Assembly (NCBI GenBank): GCA_037903475.1
Contig: JBAJFG010000015.1
Location: 434,001-498,000 of the forward strand
Length of the DNA stretch: 64,000 bases
Direction: 5' to 3'
Source: Ancylostoma caninum
Taxonomy: Eukaryota; Nematoda; Chromadorea; Rhabditida; Ancylostomatidae
The notes below the pieces were generated by a model, which was given only the letters and a program-made list of their open reading frames with translations, made no database searches and was not told the origin of the DNA. Made by a program: the position numbers and the translations under genes. Shown here piece after piece: positions 34,880-45,277 of this stretch. Position 1 is the first letter of the stretch, and every line of letters starts with the position of its first letter.

Positions 34880-36470
34880 TCTCGTTCGGTTTAAAGCAAG
34901 GACGGAATTTTTAGTGAAATCAGAAATTGGGGGCCAAGCAGGGCCTGTGAAAGAGCGCTTGAAATTGTCCGCATGGATTACAAGAAGCTAAGGACAAGAG
35001 TGGATATAGATCAACCCCTCTTGGAACATTTCAATAAATGCGCCGCAGGAGTATATGTAGGGACCGAGGAGAGGCTGAAGTTCTTTGATCGCCTACCTTT
35101 CATCCGGAATGGCGGCAATCCCTGTACTGGATGAGGGTCTCCCAAAAAAATCGTTCAGGCAATTTCCAAAAATCCCTTCTCAGTGACGATCCCAAGAAGA
35201 ACTGTGTCAGAATACAAGCTGACGAACCCTCCCTAATGGCTGATGCTGAGGTCCTACTGAATGGGCTTAACCTCATGGCTATCGTGGCTATCGCTCGCAG
35301 TGAGGGACGTCAAGAAAAAGCTGATTTCTACATTGAACAAGCGGTGGAAGTGCTTTCCTTTGGAATAACAGCCAACGTCACGAGAAGACGGGAGCGCTTT
35401 TTGAGGCAAACACTCAACCATATACGGCATAGGAAAACCTTGTTCATTTTAACAATTTCCATGTTTCGACTGTCCTTGAATCTTGGCATATTGATTGTGC
35501 TTTCGGAATACAGTAGGATTCTTTTGAGCTGTTAGCCAAAATGGTTATCGATCTTTATTGAGGCTAACGTTTCGGCGATGTCGCCTTCGTCAGAGCCTGG
35601 AAAGTCAAAGACATAAATGATTTACCTTCTCAAACGCCTCATTCTGTCCAGGAGATTGAATTCCTAGGTCTAATCATCAACTGTGCAAAAATGAAGTGGA
35701 ATAGACTTGATAGTAGGACTAATGTGATTTCGCAGCAAGCCAAATAATTACTGCAAGCAAAAAGTCTCTCTACGAGACGTAGCCGCCTTCGTAGGACGAG
35801 TCAACTCAACAGATGTTGCTTCCAGTCTTTGAATTCTCTATTTGCGTAGAATGCGGGCATGGTTGGCAAAGTTTCATCCAGCTTGCCTGGCTGGCTACGA
35901 CGTTACCTGTTATTTGTCATTTGAGTGTATGGAAGATTTGGAATGGTTCGTTAACAACTTGAAATCAAATAATACCCAACTTATCGTCGAGGGGAGCCCA
36001 TCATTTACGTTCACTTCGGACTTCAAATAGTGGGCGGGGTGTCACAGCGAGCCAAGGTGAAAGTAGCGGAAGATGGAATAGGAACGAAACAACATGGCAG
36101 ATTAGTGAAAAACAGCTTGCGGCTTGCCTTTTTGGCTTGCGTTGTTTCGCTACGATCTGAGAGACTGCACGCCTAAAGACGAGTTAGACAACACTACGGC
36201 TGTATGGTATATTAATAAGAAGGGAGGGACTCGAAGCGCTCATCAGAACCTGTTAACAATAGTGATCTGGCCTTTGCGAGCCAGCCTAGACTACGACTTG
36301 TGGCATGCTACAAACCTGGAGCGCAGAATAATGAAGCTGGCACCTCATCCCGACAATTCTGCGACTCTTCGGATTACTCGTTGAGCCCAGTTGTGACCAA
36401 TTTGCTGTTTGCTAAGTGGGGGAACCCAGACATCGATCTGTTCGACTCTCGCTGAAACAGGAAAAGCAAA
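34880..36470 (+). pseudogene. DIRS/PAT-like retroelement, decayed
   Basis: Fragments in order: a gag-like stretch (34910-35100, 35131-35440), a reverse transcriptase C-terminal stretch with EIEFLGLIINCAKM (35652-35693), then SLRDVAAFVGRVNS (near 35770), RRMRAWLAKFHPACLAG (35845 on) and an RNase H-like stretch including DNTTAVWYINKKGGTRS (36187-36237). The last motif, a DNTTAVxYINKQGGTRS relative, is characteristic of DIRS-type elements, and PAT is the nematode member. Multiple frameshifts and stops are present. A hammerhead-bearing repeat of about 140 bp interrupts it at 35498-35643. No tyrosine recombinase was found. Confidence 0.75.
35561..35598 (-). ncRNA. Hammerhead-ribozyme-like motif 3, intact
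   Basis: On the minus strand the 38-nt motif reads AGGCT, CTGACGA, a stem II of GGCG with loop ACAT and CGCC, GAAAC, GTT, AGCCT. Stem I is five perfect pairs (AGGCT with AGCCT), stem II four pairs after the unpaired A, stem III one C-G pair, and cleavage would follow GTT. All conserved hammerhead core positions are present. This is the best of the three copies. Confidence 0.72.
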
Positions 36471-36485
36471 AAATTCTTTTCCTTC

Positions 36486-36920
36486 CATGAGGACAACATT
36501 TTCACTAACGCATATTAATGCTAGAGTTCAATTCAATTTTGGGAACATTTATTTGTTGGACCCCCGTTATCGATTCTCGGGCTGAACAAGCACAAGTGCG
36601 CTTATTCCACGTTAAATTTAAAAATGCCCAGCGACGAATAGGGCACTGAGAGAACTGTATAGTTGTTTGAAAGTAGTTGTTAATGGTTGTTTGATGTCTC
36701 GACAAAAAAGCTCATTGTGCGTTGGCGTCTATTCGATCAATTCATGGGCATGTGTTAAACCGATAACGTGTCATATTTTTTGTGTCTTGTAAACATGCAT
36801 GGCATAGTCGACAGTCTACGGCTCAGTACCGAGCGTGGGCGGAGGAGAAGGGGTCGATCGAAGACATGGGGGCGGGACTATGGAAACTTCTAACTCGGTA
36901 GGATCTTCATTTAGTTGAAC
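36486..36920. repeat. Dispersed repeat A, copy 3 (partial)
   Basis: It matches the second half of copy 1 (32024-32440), including GCATGGCATAGTCG and GTGGGCGGAG. It lies between the DIRS-like remains and non-LTR copy 2. Confidence 0.78.
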
Positions 36921-37213
36921 TCGATAGGATCCTCATGTAGTTATTTGTTATTCTTTTTTTTCACTAATTCACAGGTTTGGATTGTCCTTGGAGTTTTAGT
37001 TCTTAGTATTTTCCTCTTACTCAGCTGTTATCTAACCTTCTGGAAATACCTAGGAATCAGATCTTTTGTTTTCACCATGATCCAGCACCTTGCCTACTGT
37101 TGTACTACCACCGTCTAGCACCACAGCGATTTTCAGGCATGATTGATCTGTTTTTTCCGTATTCTAGAGTTACGACTCTCTGATTTGAAACTCTTTGCCA
37201 ATACCAATCCCAG

Positions 37214-38110
37214 AAAAGTTTTGTCCAGGGTAGACCAGTAGAAAATAGTATGTTTGATTGCATCAACGACTGGACCAGTTTTTAGATGAAACGAAGAGCT
37301 GCGATGAGATGTGTTTTGACTTTTCAAAGGCATTTGATAGAGTTAGTAACAAAGAGTTCATTTATAAAATCGAAGGACTGAGAATTCATCCTATGTTATG
37401 TAAATGGACTGGACAATATGTAACGGGTAGAAATTTTCAAGTTAGAGGTGGAATCTCAAGAGAATGCTCAACTAAAAGGCCATCAAGGGTGGCGTCTGTC
37501 AGGGAGATAATTCGTCGCCTCCCCTCCCCCATCCCTATTGTTCACAGTTTTCACAGCACAGTTAGCTGACGGATCGCGTGATGAGGGTTTTCATTGCAAA
37601 CAGTTTGCTGATGATCTTAAAGTGTATAGTCAGTCCACAGGCAAAATTTGTGAAAAATTCCAATCAGCTATACATAGATAAAATGGTCATCAGGTGCACC
37701 ACATATACATATGGCAACTACCATTATCACCGGGGAAAAATGCATGCACACTGGACAATATTCGCTAAACACTCTTTCAATATGTATGGGATGTCTGGAA
37801 ACTGCTCAAATGGAAAGAATCGCTGATTTGGGATACTATTGTACTATGGTAGCTCTCTTGACTTTTCTGGTAATTACACCTATGTAAGCAGAAAACCCCT
37901 TTCACTCACATATTGGATATTCAAAGGCCTATCGACCACTAACAGAAAAAGTTCTGATTCAAGCATACAGACCATACTTGTGGTCAATTGTCTAATGTGG
38001 TATAACTGTTTTTGCTCCACATAAGAAAAAAGACCTAACAAAGATTGAAAGCATTCAAAATAATTCCAGAATAGCTCGACAGCGAGGATTTCAATACTCT
38101 TAATATTCCA
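37214..38110 (+). pseudogene. Non-LTR retrotransposon reverse transcriptase, decayed copy 2
   Basis: Better preserved than copy 1. FDFSKAFDRVSNKEF and RIHPMLCKW lie in one open frame at 37258-37569, and QFADDLKVYSQ (37600-37632) carries the catalytic Asp pair. Frame breaks after 37500 show it is inactive. It ends with the same 3' segment as copy 1 (TAAGAAAAAAGACCTAACAAAG). Confidence 0.75.
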
Positions 38111-40018
38111 GAGTTTGCAATACAAAATGTGTTTATAATCTTCACCTCTTAAGTTCTCGGAGAAAGTTGTTTGATGTACGTTCAGGGTTCAATATAGTTT
38201 CCATTATGTACAACAACTGACAGATTTTTACAAGCTTTTGATGTCTAGGACAAGGAGACTTCCCTCCAATATTTCATACCCAAAACCAAAAAGGACAATA
38301 AGGCAGCAGGCATTTACCAAGGATAATGTGGTCAGTTTTGTTAGAACTCACGTTAAAATGGTTTTCAGATGCTACAAATTCGCCACATTATAGCAAGGCG
38401 GCCGAGTTACGCTGGTGGAGTAGATCAAGGTAGTCGATAACGCTGCCTTTATTGTCAACGAATTTCTTGGCGCAACTATGTATATGGCATTTGTCACGGA
38501 GTAAACATCGGTCAATTGCGGACCCAGTACAAAGGCTACGTGCGAGCCGCTAAACGCGTTGCCTTTCAGCTGAAGATTTGATATATTTGAATGGATCAGC
38601 TCGCGCGCGTATTGGAACGCCATGTATACTACGAGTTGAATGCCTTGCAGATAATCGACTAGTTTTTCAGCTTTTCTGAGGGAGAAAAAGCACAAACGAA
38701 AGGGAAATAGAATGTCCACCACAGAGACATACATCAAGATAAGAAACAGAACTTATGGTCAAGTGTAAAGAACTAACAAATAGAAATTTATATCACAATT
38801 AAAAGTTTGAGAGTTCTGCATAAAAGAAGAGATAATACGGCTCAACAACAACTGGAAGAGCGTAAATGAGGGAAGCAGATCATCATAATGTAAAACTTCT
38901 GCAAATGAACATGGAAAGCAAACATTATCTTTGGTAAACTGAGTGACTGGGGCAGAAATCAGCTGATTAGGATCCCGCCACATCTCATCCGCGGATACCC
39001 GGATACCAAGTCTAACTTGTTATATCTTAGGACCGCTGATGCCTTCGGCGGTGCAACTTGTGCAGAATTACTGGGACTATCTTCCAGACTCCAAAACTCT
39101 CAAAAACATTCGGACATGAAGATTATCATGTGTGCTGCCTTTAAAGACAGCTTGACACCCTACTGGAAAAATTTTGCATTGTTCAAACGAATCGCTGCAC
39201 GTGCCCTACCAAAAGATTAAATTATGTATTTCTAATATGCATTCATTGTGATGAATTGCATGGATTGTTTGAAATGTTCCGTAACGTAATTTCATCTCAC
39301 CACTGTATTAAATAGGTAAAAAAGGTGATTTGGAGAGCCAACCGAAAAAAAGTTCTTGGAGAAGATGACGCCGACACCCTACTTGCGGGCATTTCCATCT
39401 CTACCTTGTTTCATGTTTGCAGATCATACAAAATTCAAATAAAGCTATGCACTATGAAATTTCGCGTATGTGTTCGAGACATTTGGGTAGACAACGCAAA
39501 TACAAAGTCATGGGTTCCTCGGCAAAGTGCAAGAAATAAATGCTACAAAGTCCTCGGCCAAAGACTTTGTTGTTACTCTGTAGTTGCAGTTTTTTAGCAC
39601 GTTGTATGGGGTATCAAATGAAAACGAAGATTAAAATGGACCCGATCCAAGAATAAAAACTTGAAGCTTTCGCTTTCACAGAACATGGGAAATCAATTCT
39701 CAAAACTCGCTCATAAACTAAAGCGATGCCTTTTTTTGCTTCGAACGAGACCTGTTCAGTTGTTTCATGAAAGGATGTACAAATATTAAAGTTTCGTTAG
39801 AGCAAAAAACGTCATTAATATTGACACAATCTGTTGGATGTTCATTCTATTTGGCTCATATAAAAGAAGCGTATTCAGATGAATAGCTCCATATCCTGGC
39901 AATCGCAGCAACGCAATGCGGTCCACAATATTTGGGACGGTGGTAAGATTATTTCTCATCATATTCCACCACATTCTTCAGTGAACTTCAATCAACAAAA
40001 TGTTTTTCTTTTTCATAG
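38111..40018. other. Intergenic, unassigned open frames
   Basis: Open frames of 60-120 codons occur on both strands (38372-38737 and 38759-38983 minus, 39017-39220 and 39325-39597 plus). None shows a known domain. The missing signal-peptide exon of the astacin gene may lie here, but I could not find a convincing one. Confidence 0.4.
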
Positions 40019-43000
40019 GTCCTAATTCTTTGTGTGACTAAAACTTTGGAATCAGACGAGAAGGAAGAGTTGGAAGAGAAGCTTAGGGTAAGAGAACTGC
40101 CATTCCAAGCTACCTTATACTATAGGTGATGTGCATCCATCTGATTTAGAAAATCGGAGACGTCAGTGGCCAGGGTGAACCAGTGCTGACCAGCGATATA
40201 ATTACAACAAAGTAAGTTTTTGACCACTTATTTAATATGGCCGTAACTTTTGGTCCATCTAAATAACTCCAAAGAAAAATACTTGTTCATCACCAATTAC
40301 TTTGCAGCTGTTGTTCTTCTAAATACCTTTCCATAATATCACAAATTTTTTTTATAGACCTGATATCGGGCGACATAGACGCCAAGCGTTCCGTAATCCT
40401 AATGCTAAGTGGAAGAATGGATTAGTGGAGTACACCTTTGCCCCAAATACACGTTAGTGCGACTTCGTGCTCTCAGAGTCCGGAACTTTTTTTCTCCTTT
40501 TTTGGTGCATTACTCCAAAATGTTTAGCCGAAAATGTGAAAAACATCTTCAAGAAGGCAACCGAAGTTTGGTCGAAGACCACATGCCTTGATATCCGTGA
40601 AAACGCCAATGGTAAGCGAGCAAATCGTAGACGATCGTAAAATCCGTGAAATAACTGAGTATGTTTGCAGCTCAAGCCAAAATCGTTGTTGCAAGGGGGC
40701 CAGGATGCATGTCGTCGCTTGGTATGCAAGGAAATGCCCAAGGACTTATGTTGGGAGACAAATGCCTGACGGTGAGGAAGAAAACCGTTTTCATAGTATA
40801 TGAGCTAAAATCAATGCGATCAACCGCCCGACACAAGGGTAATTTACACTAGTTGCGTGCGTCAGTCGCGCATCAGTCGCACGCATCGATTTGCGAGGGA
40901 TTTTTCATGAAGACCGGTCAACACGACATGTACATCCTCAATGAAAATAACGCGCGGCCGTCGCGAGGCCGTAAACGCGTGCGTCTGAGCTGCGACTGCG
41001 ATGCGACTCCTAAGCGACTGAGCCCTATTCTTCATCATATAGACGCACGCGCGTCAGTCGCACGCATCCAGTATAAATTGCCCTACACACAGCACCCTGT
41101 TGGTCTGCATAACACAGGTGATACGACTCATCAAACCATGGTGATGCAAGTGATTGGCCGGCACTACATGTAGTGAGAAAAGTTATTAATGTAGTAGAGG
41201 GGCAAACTTTGTTATGAATCGGTCGGAAGAGAAGAGAAAATATAGACAACCGGCGAAGATTAAGTGGCCAAATCTATAGGCGCCCCATGAGGGGTGTAAC
41301 GGTATCGGTGTGCTGCACTGGTTTTTAGTGCACTGACAGCGGGCGGCATGTCGCTACCAGTGTCGCCGCTATCGCCGGGGCGCAGTCAATACGTATGAAA
41401 CTCACAGTCTCCTAAACAGTAGCGACCGAAGCCGCTATACTCCTATAGTACATCATTATAACTGTAGCATTACATACTGGAATTGGTAGTGGTTCTCTGC
41501 ATAGGGCCAAGAAATGCTTTAGCTTTGTGGAATATCTCAATGTTTCTATTATTGGGTTGATTACACGGACCTCAGTCCCTCAAAGGCAGTGTATCACCTC
41601 GTTTCCGTGTTTGAGGTTTTTGCGGTACTCTGAATCTCGGCGATGCGCTGAATCCAGCGGTATATATAAAATGTTACAAAATGAGCCTTGTACCAATTTT
41701 TCAATTGTTTTCCTGCATGGGACTAGGGATAGTTTGTCAAACCGAGTTGGCGCGTGAAGCCGCTGATCTTATCGATCGGACACGCCAGGACGTGTTGGCC
41801 AACGCTGCAACTGTGGCGGACCGCTGCGCCTAAGTGGCCCGTGAACTGCACTTTCGGATCCTCCAAAAACGGGGCTATAATCATTTTTATGCATTTTGAC
41901 GTACATCATTGAAATTAGCCTGACGAGATGGTTTAAAGTCCGTTGATATCTGTAACCCACGAGACAAGGTGACACAGTGCCATTAATTACACCTTCCCCC
42001 CTCAGTACCGTTTTTTGAACTTCCACGTGAAGAGAATCTCCAGGAGCTGCTGATCAGAATGGTATATGCGATTCCGTGCGAAACTGCCGAAAAAACACCG
42101 TTTTCGAGCCATAATTCTTGCCGTGCCCGTGGTAGAAGACGGGAGCGGAGCCACGTGGCTTTTTAATAACTCCTGGGTGTGCATCTTTTGAGGAAACACT
42201 TCGTGAGAGTTCCTCACTCATTCCCTAACAGGGCAGAAAATGCGCTCCATGCCTAAAGAGCAAGGGAGTACATTGTTCGGGAACCCTGTAATCCTGCGTG
42301 GGCCCCGCTCACAAGATCTATAAACGTTGGTGCTCGTAAAGCGGCTTTTCGACAGTTTTGCACGGAATCACGTATGTCATTTTGATCAGCAGCGTCTGGA
42401 GATCCTTTTCATGCAAGTTCACGATTATCCAAGAAACATGATGAAAAGACAGTTTTCCCTAGGGGAGATAAGCCAGGTCCTGTATAGTCGGGCAGCTTAG
42501 AGTGTGCGTCTGTGACTTTGTTCTGCAATTACGGCTATCACATGGTGTCGAACGGCTTCGCCGCTGAATGTGTCTGGTAGAAGATTCTACTAAACGATAG
42601 TAGAATAATACAACGAATCACACCCTGTATGTATATATTAAAATTTGCAGAGGAAAATACAAAAATTAGATCGAAGCAGCTGATCAGTCGGCTGATAGCA
42701 TGCCACAGTCGCAATTGCAGACCAATTCCCAACGCACTCTCTGAGCTACCCGACTGTGAAATAATGTTATGCCTGTGGAACAATTTAATTCGGGTGATGT
42801 TTAGGTAGGTTCCGCTGCCCACGAACTGGGCCATGCTCTCGGGTTGTTCCACATGCAGTCGCGACATGATCGCGATAACTACCTCTTGCTTAACAAGGAC
42901 AACATCAATGTGAGTAACAACTTTTTCATCATTTTCTGACGAGGAAAACATCCATTCATATTTCAGCCGGATAACTTTGGTGACTTTAGCAAGGAAACGC

Positions 43001-43991
43001 CAGAGAGAAATGAGAACTATAACCTTCCTTACGACTACGGCAGCATTATGCACTACCACGCCTGGGGGTTAGGTTTCCGGAGGATTATTCACTCATGCTC
43101 GTTTTTATAACTGCAAAGAGATTATCATTGTTTAGCTTTGCCAAAGACATCTCAAAACCGACAATGGTGCCGAAAGACGAGAAGTACATCAGAACCCTTG
43201 GATCACGCGTGCTCTCCTTCTACGACAAGCTGCTGATGAATACACATTATGGATGTCTAGGTAAGTTTAGTAATTCCTTTCGTGAATCCTGGCATCCGCA
43301 GATAGAACGACTTTCTAAGATAAGTGTGACAAGAATACCGCAGCCAAGTGCACCAATGGTGGATTCCCACATCCCAAGAACTGCTCCGAATGTATTTGTC
43401 CCGGTGGATATGGAGGCGCACTTTGCGACCAGAGGGTAACACCTCCTGCGTTACTTGTCATCCAGTTTAAACCGACAAAACCACGCCTTTTTAGCCAAAG
43501 GGTTGCGGAAAGGTCGTAAGGGTCACATCAACGTCGCCGCGTAAACTCAATCTCTTCGTTGGAGAGCTTCGTGAGGGAGAGGTTTCGAGGGAGTGCACCT
43601 ACTGGCTTGAGGTTTGTAGAAGAACTACAAACCAAATCATCATCGCCTTCCAGTTCTAAGACCTAATTGCGAATGGTTTCAGGCACCTGCCGGGTCCAAG
43701 GTTGAAGTGAAGCTGATCAGCTTGTCGAACTGGGGAATTATAGGTGGATGCCACATAGGAGGAATTGAATTCAAGACACAAGCAGACCAGAAAGCCACCG
43801 GCTACAGGTCAGACCACTCCCTACAGTTCTACTGCAGTAATGCTAGCTAACAAGGGTGCTTTAGATTCTGTACCAAGAGTGATATCGGCACGACACTACT
43901 GTCAAGCTCCAACCGTGTGCCCGTCATGGCGTACAACCACGAATCCGTCTTTGAAGCCACCATAGAATACAAAGTTGTGAAGCCGAGGTAA
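40019..43991 (+). CDS. Astacin-family zinc metalloprotease (NAS type) with EGF and CUB-like domains
   Basis: A secreted protease of the nematode NAS family. Exons: 40019-40087, 40150-40211, 40358-40452, 40528-40611, 40671-40771, 42805-42909, 42967-43067, 43136-43260, 43320-43435, 43495-43611, 43683-43807, 43865-43991. All phases join to 408 codons plus stop. Domains in order: short propeptide, a basic RHRRQAF maturation site, a catalytic domain starting [11 protein letters not shown], zinc motif [19 protein letters not shown], Met-turn [10 protein letters not shown], an EGF-like module ([18 protein letters not shown], then GGYGGALC) and a CUB-like domain (PKGCGKVV, then [12 protein letters not shown]). 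The order astacin, EGF, CUB fits the NAS subgroup related to nas-25 to nas-32. The residue after the third zinc histidine is Met instead of the usual Glu. The signal-peptide exon is missing. The 2 kb fifth intron holds three MITE-like elements. Confidence 0.88.
40836..41084. mobile_element. MITE family T1, copy 1
   Basis: A 249 bp element with about 26 bp inverted ends (AGGGTAATTTACACTAGTTG at left, and the complement of AGGGCAATTTATACTGGATG at right). Sub-terminal GACGCACGCGCGTCAGTCGC palindromes and a GCGCGGCCGTCGCGAGGCC centre are visible. A 5 bp flanking repeat ACACA is present. It lies in the astacin intron. Related copies are at 44629-44946 and 48990-49219. Confidence 0.8.
41585..41981. 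mobile_element. MITE family T2, copy 1
   Basis: About 397 bp with inverted ends GGCAGTGTATCACCTCGTTT (left) and the complement of GGCACTGTGTCACCTTGTCT (right). It shares its whole body, including GTGTTGGCCAACGCTGCA, with 46955-47347. Confidence 0.8.
42017..42420. mobile_element. MITE-like element with 75 bp inverted ends
   Basis: The left arm 42017-42094 and right arm 42346-42420 are inverted copies (GCTGCTGATCAGAATGGTAT against the complement of GCTGCTGATCAAAATGACAT). The spacer is about 250 bp. It lies in the astacin intron. The arms resemble the arms of 50743-51119 around CTGATCxxAATGGTAT. Confidence 0.72.
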
Positions 43992-44066
43992 TCATAGTAA
44001 GAAGTATGGAACAGCGCCCGGGAGCTCTGTTGATGATCATGCGGTTTCTACAGAACATGGTTGTAG

Positions 44067-44072
44067 AATAAA
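44067..44072 (+). terminator. Poly(A) signal AATAAA of the astacin gene
   Basis: A canonical AATAAA begins 76 bases after the stop codon of the astacin gene, on the same strand. Confidence 0.65.
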
Positions 44073-44628
44073 AGTTTCACAACTGTATGTGGATGGAAAT
44101 TTCTGCTTGGAAAATATTAGAAAAGCAGTGGCATATTCGTGTTTAGGTTCCATTCAGCTTTTATTTATTTCAACATGAGCCAGACGAAGCTCGTCACAGT
44201 AGGAATTTGGATGTCTCTATGAATATGAAACGCACTGTTTGTTTGCTGTAGCCCATCCGTAGCAGCATGTAAGGAAGAGGAAGGGACAAGTGATGAGAAA
44301 AGCAAAGACGTTGAGAAGTTGGACAACTCGTAGAAAATAGGGACACTCATGGTGCAAATTTGTGACCGCAAGAAAATTAGATCAAATTATAGCTAGATAT
44401 AGACTACAGTTCATTTTGCTGAGATATTTGAATGTGGAAGAGTCTGCATCCCCAGGAGATTGGAGAACAATTTTCTAGCAATGCTCCCGCGAAGCACAAT
44501 GTCAGCGGCTACGCAGCCAGCTTGATCGTGAAGAGTAAATGTTATACCCATATGTATATTACCCGTGACGTAGATTCTCCTCAACTATTCTCGCACCTTG
44601 AACCTTAAGCACAGATGATATTCTCTCT

Positions 44629-44946
44629 AGGGCAATTTATATTAGATGTGTGCGTTTGACGCGCGTGCGTCTACATATATGATGAAAGGTAGGGCCAATC
44701 GCATCGCTGACGCAGCTCAGACGCTGGCCTTGGGTTTGCGGTCTCACGGCGGCCGCGCGTTTTTTTTTTCATTGAGGATGAGCATGCCGCGTTGACCGGA
44801 TATTGTCTAGGTATGCAGGTCTTCATGGAAAATCTTTCGAGAATGGATGCGTAAGTCTGACGCACGCAAATAGTATGAATTGCCCTTCTTTCATCATATA
44901 GATGCACGCACGTCAAACGCACGTGCACACCTAGTACAAGTTGCCC
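44629..44946. mobile_element. MITE family T1, copy 2 (composite)
   Basis: It starts AGGGCAATTTATATTAG and reaches an internal right end (GAATTGCCCT) at about 44883. It then continues with a second right half ending GTACAAGTTGCCCT. It looks like one element plus an extra half, from nesting or unequal recombination. Confidence 0.72.
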
Positions 44947-45277
44947 TATAATTACATAGTTTATGTAGTTACATTATTACAGTTCCTCGTACATCCGACT
45001 ACGAAGATTAAGCCTAGATACATCTCCGTAGCAGTGCAGACACAGTGCAGTGAGACGCACGCACGCACGTCTTCACGGCTATTCGTGACAGCCGTGCGAA
45101 ATTCTCATTTGTGGTCTACATGCCGCGTTCACCGCTCTTCACGATATTCTGCGCGAATGAACGAGGTCCTGCTGACAATAACAACAACAAGGACCACCAC
45201 AGCAGATGGATCTTGCAGTAGAGCTCAGTTTTCTTCATTCTTACTCGCCGAACGGACGGCTGTCTACTACCCTTACC

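Larger units (their letters stand above)
43992..45277. other. Intergenic between the astacin gene and the next gene
   Basis: It holds the astacin poly(A) signal at 44067 and the composite T1 element at 44629-44946. The rest is unassigned. Confidence 0.5.

Noticed and set aside
40853..41249. Open frames of 75-106 codons on both strands
   Set aside because: They coincide with the T1 MITE inside the astacin intron. The GC-rich palindromes keep frames open.
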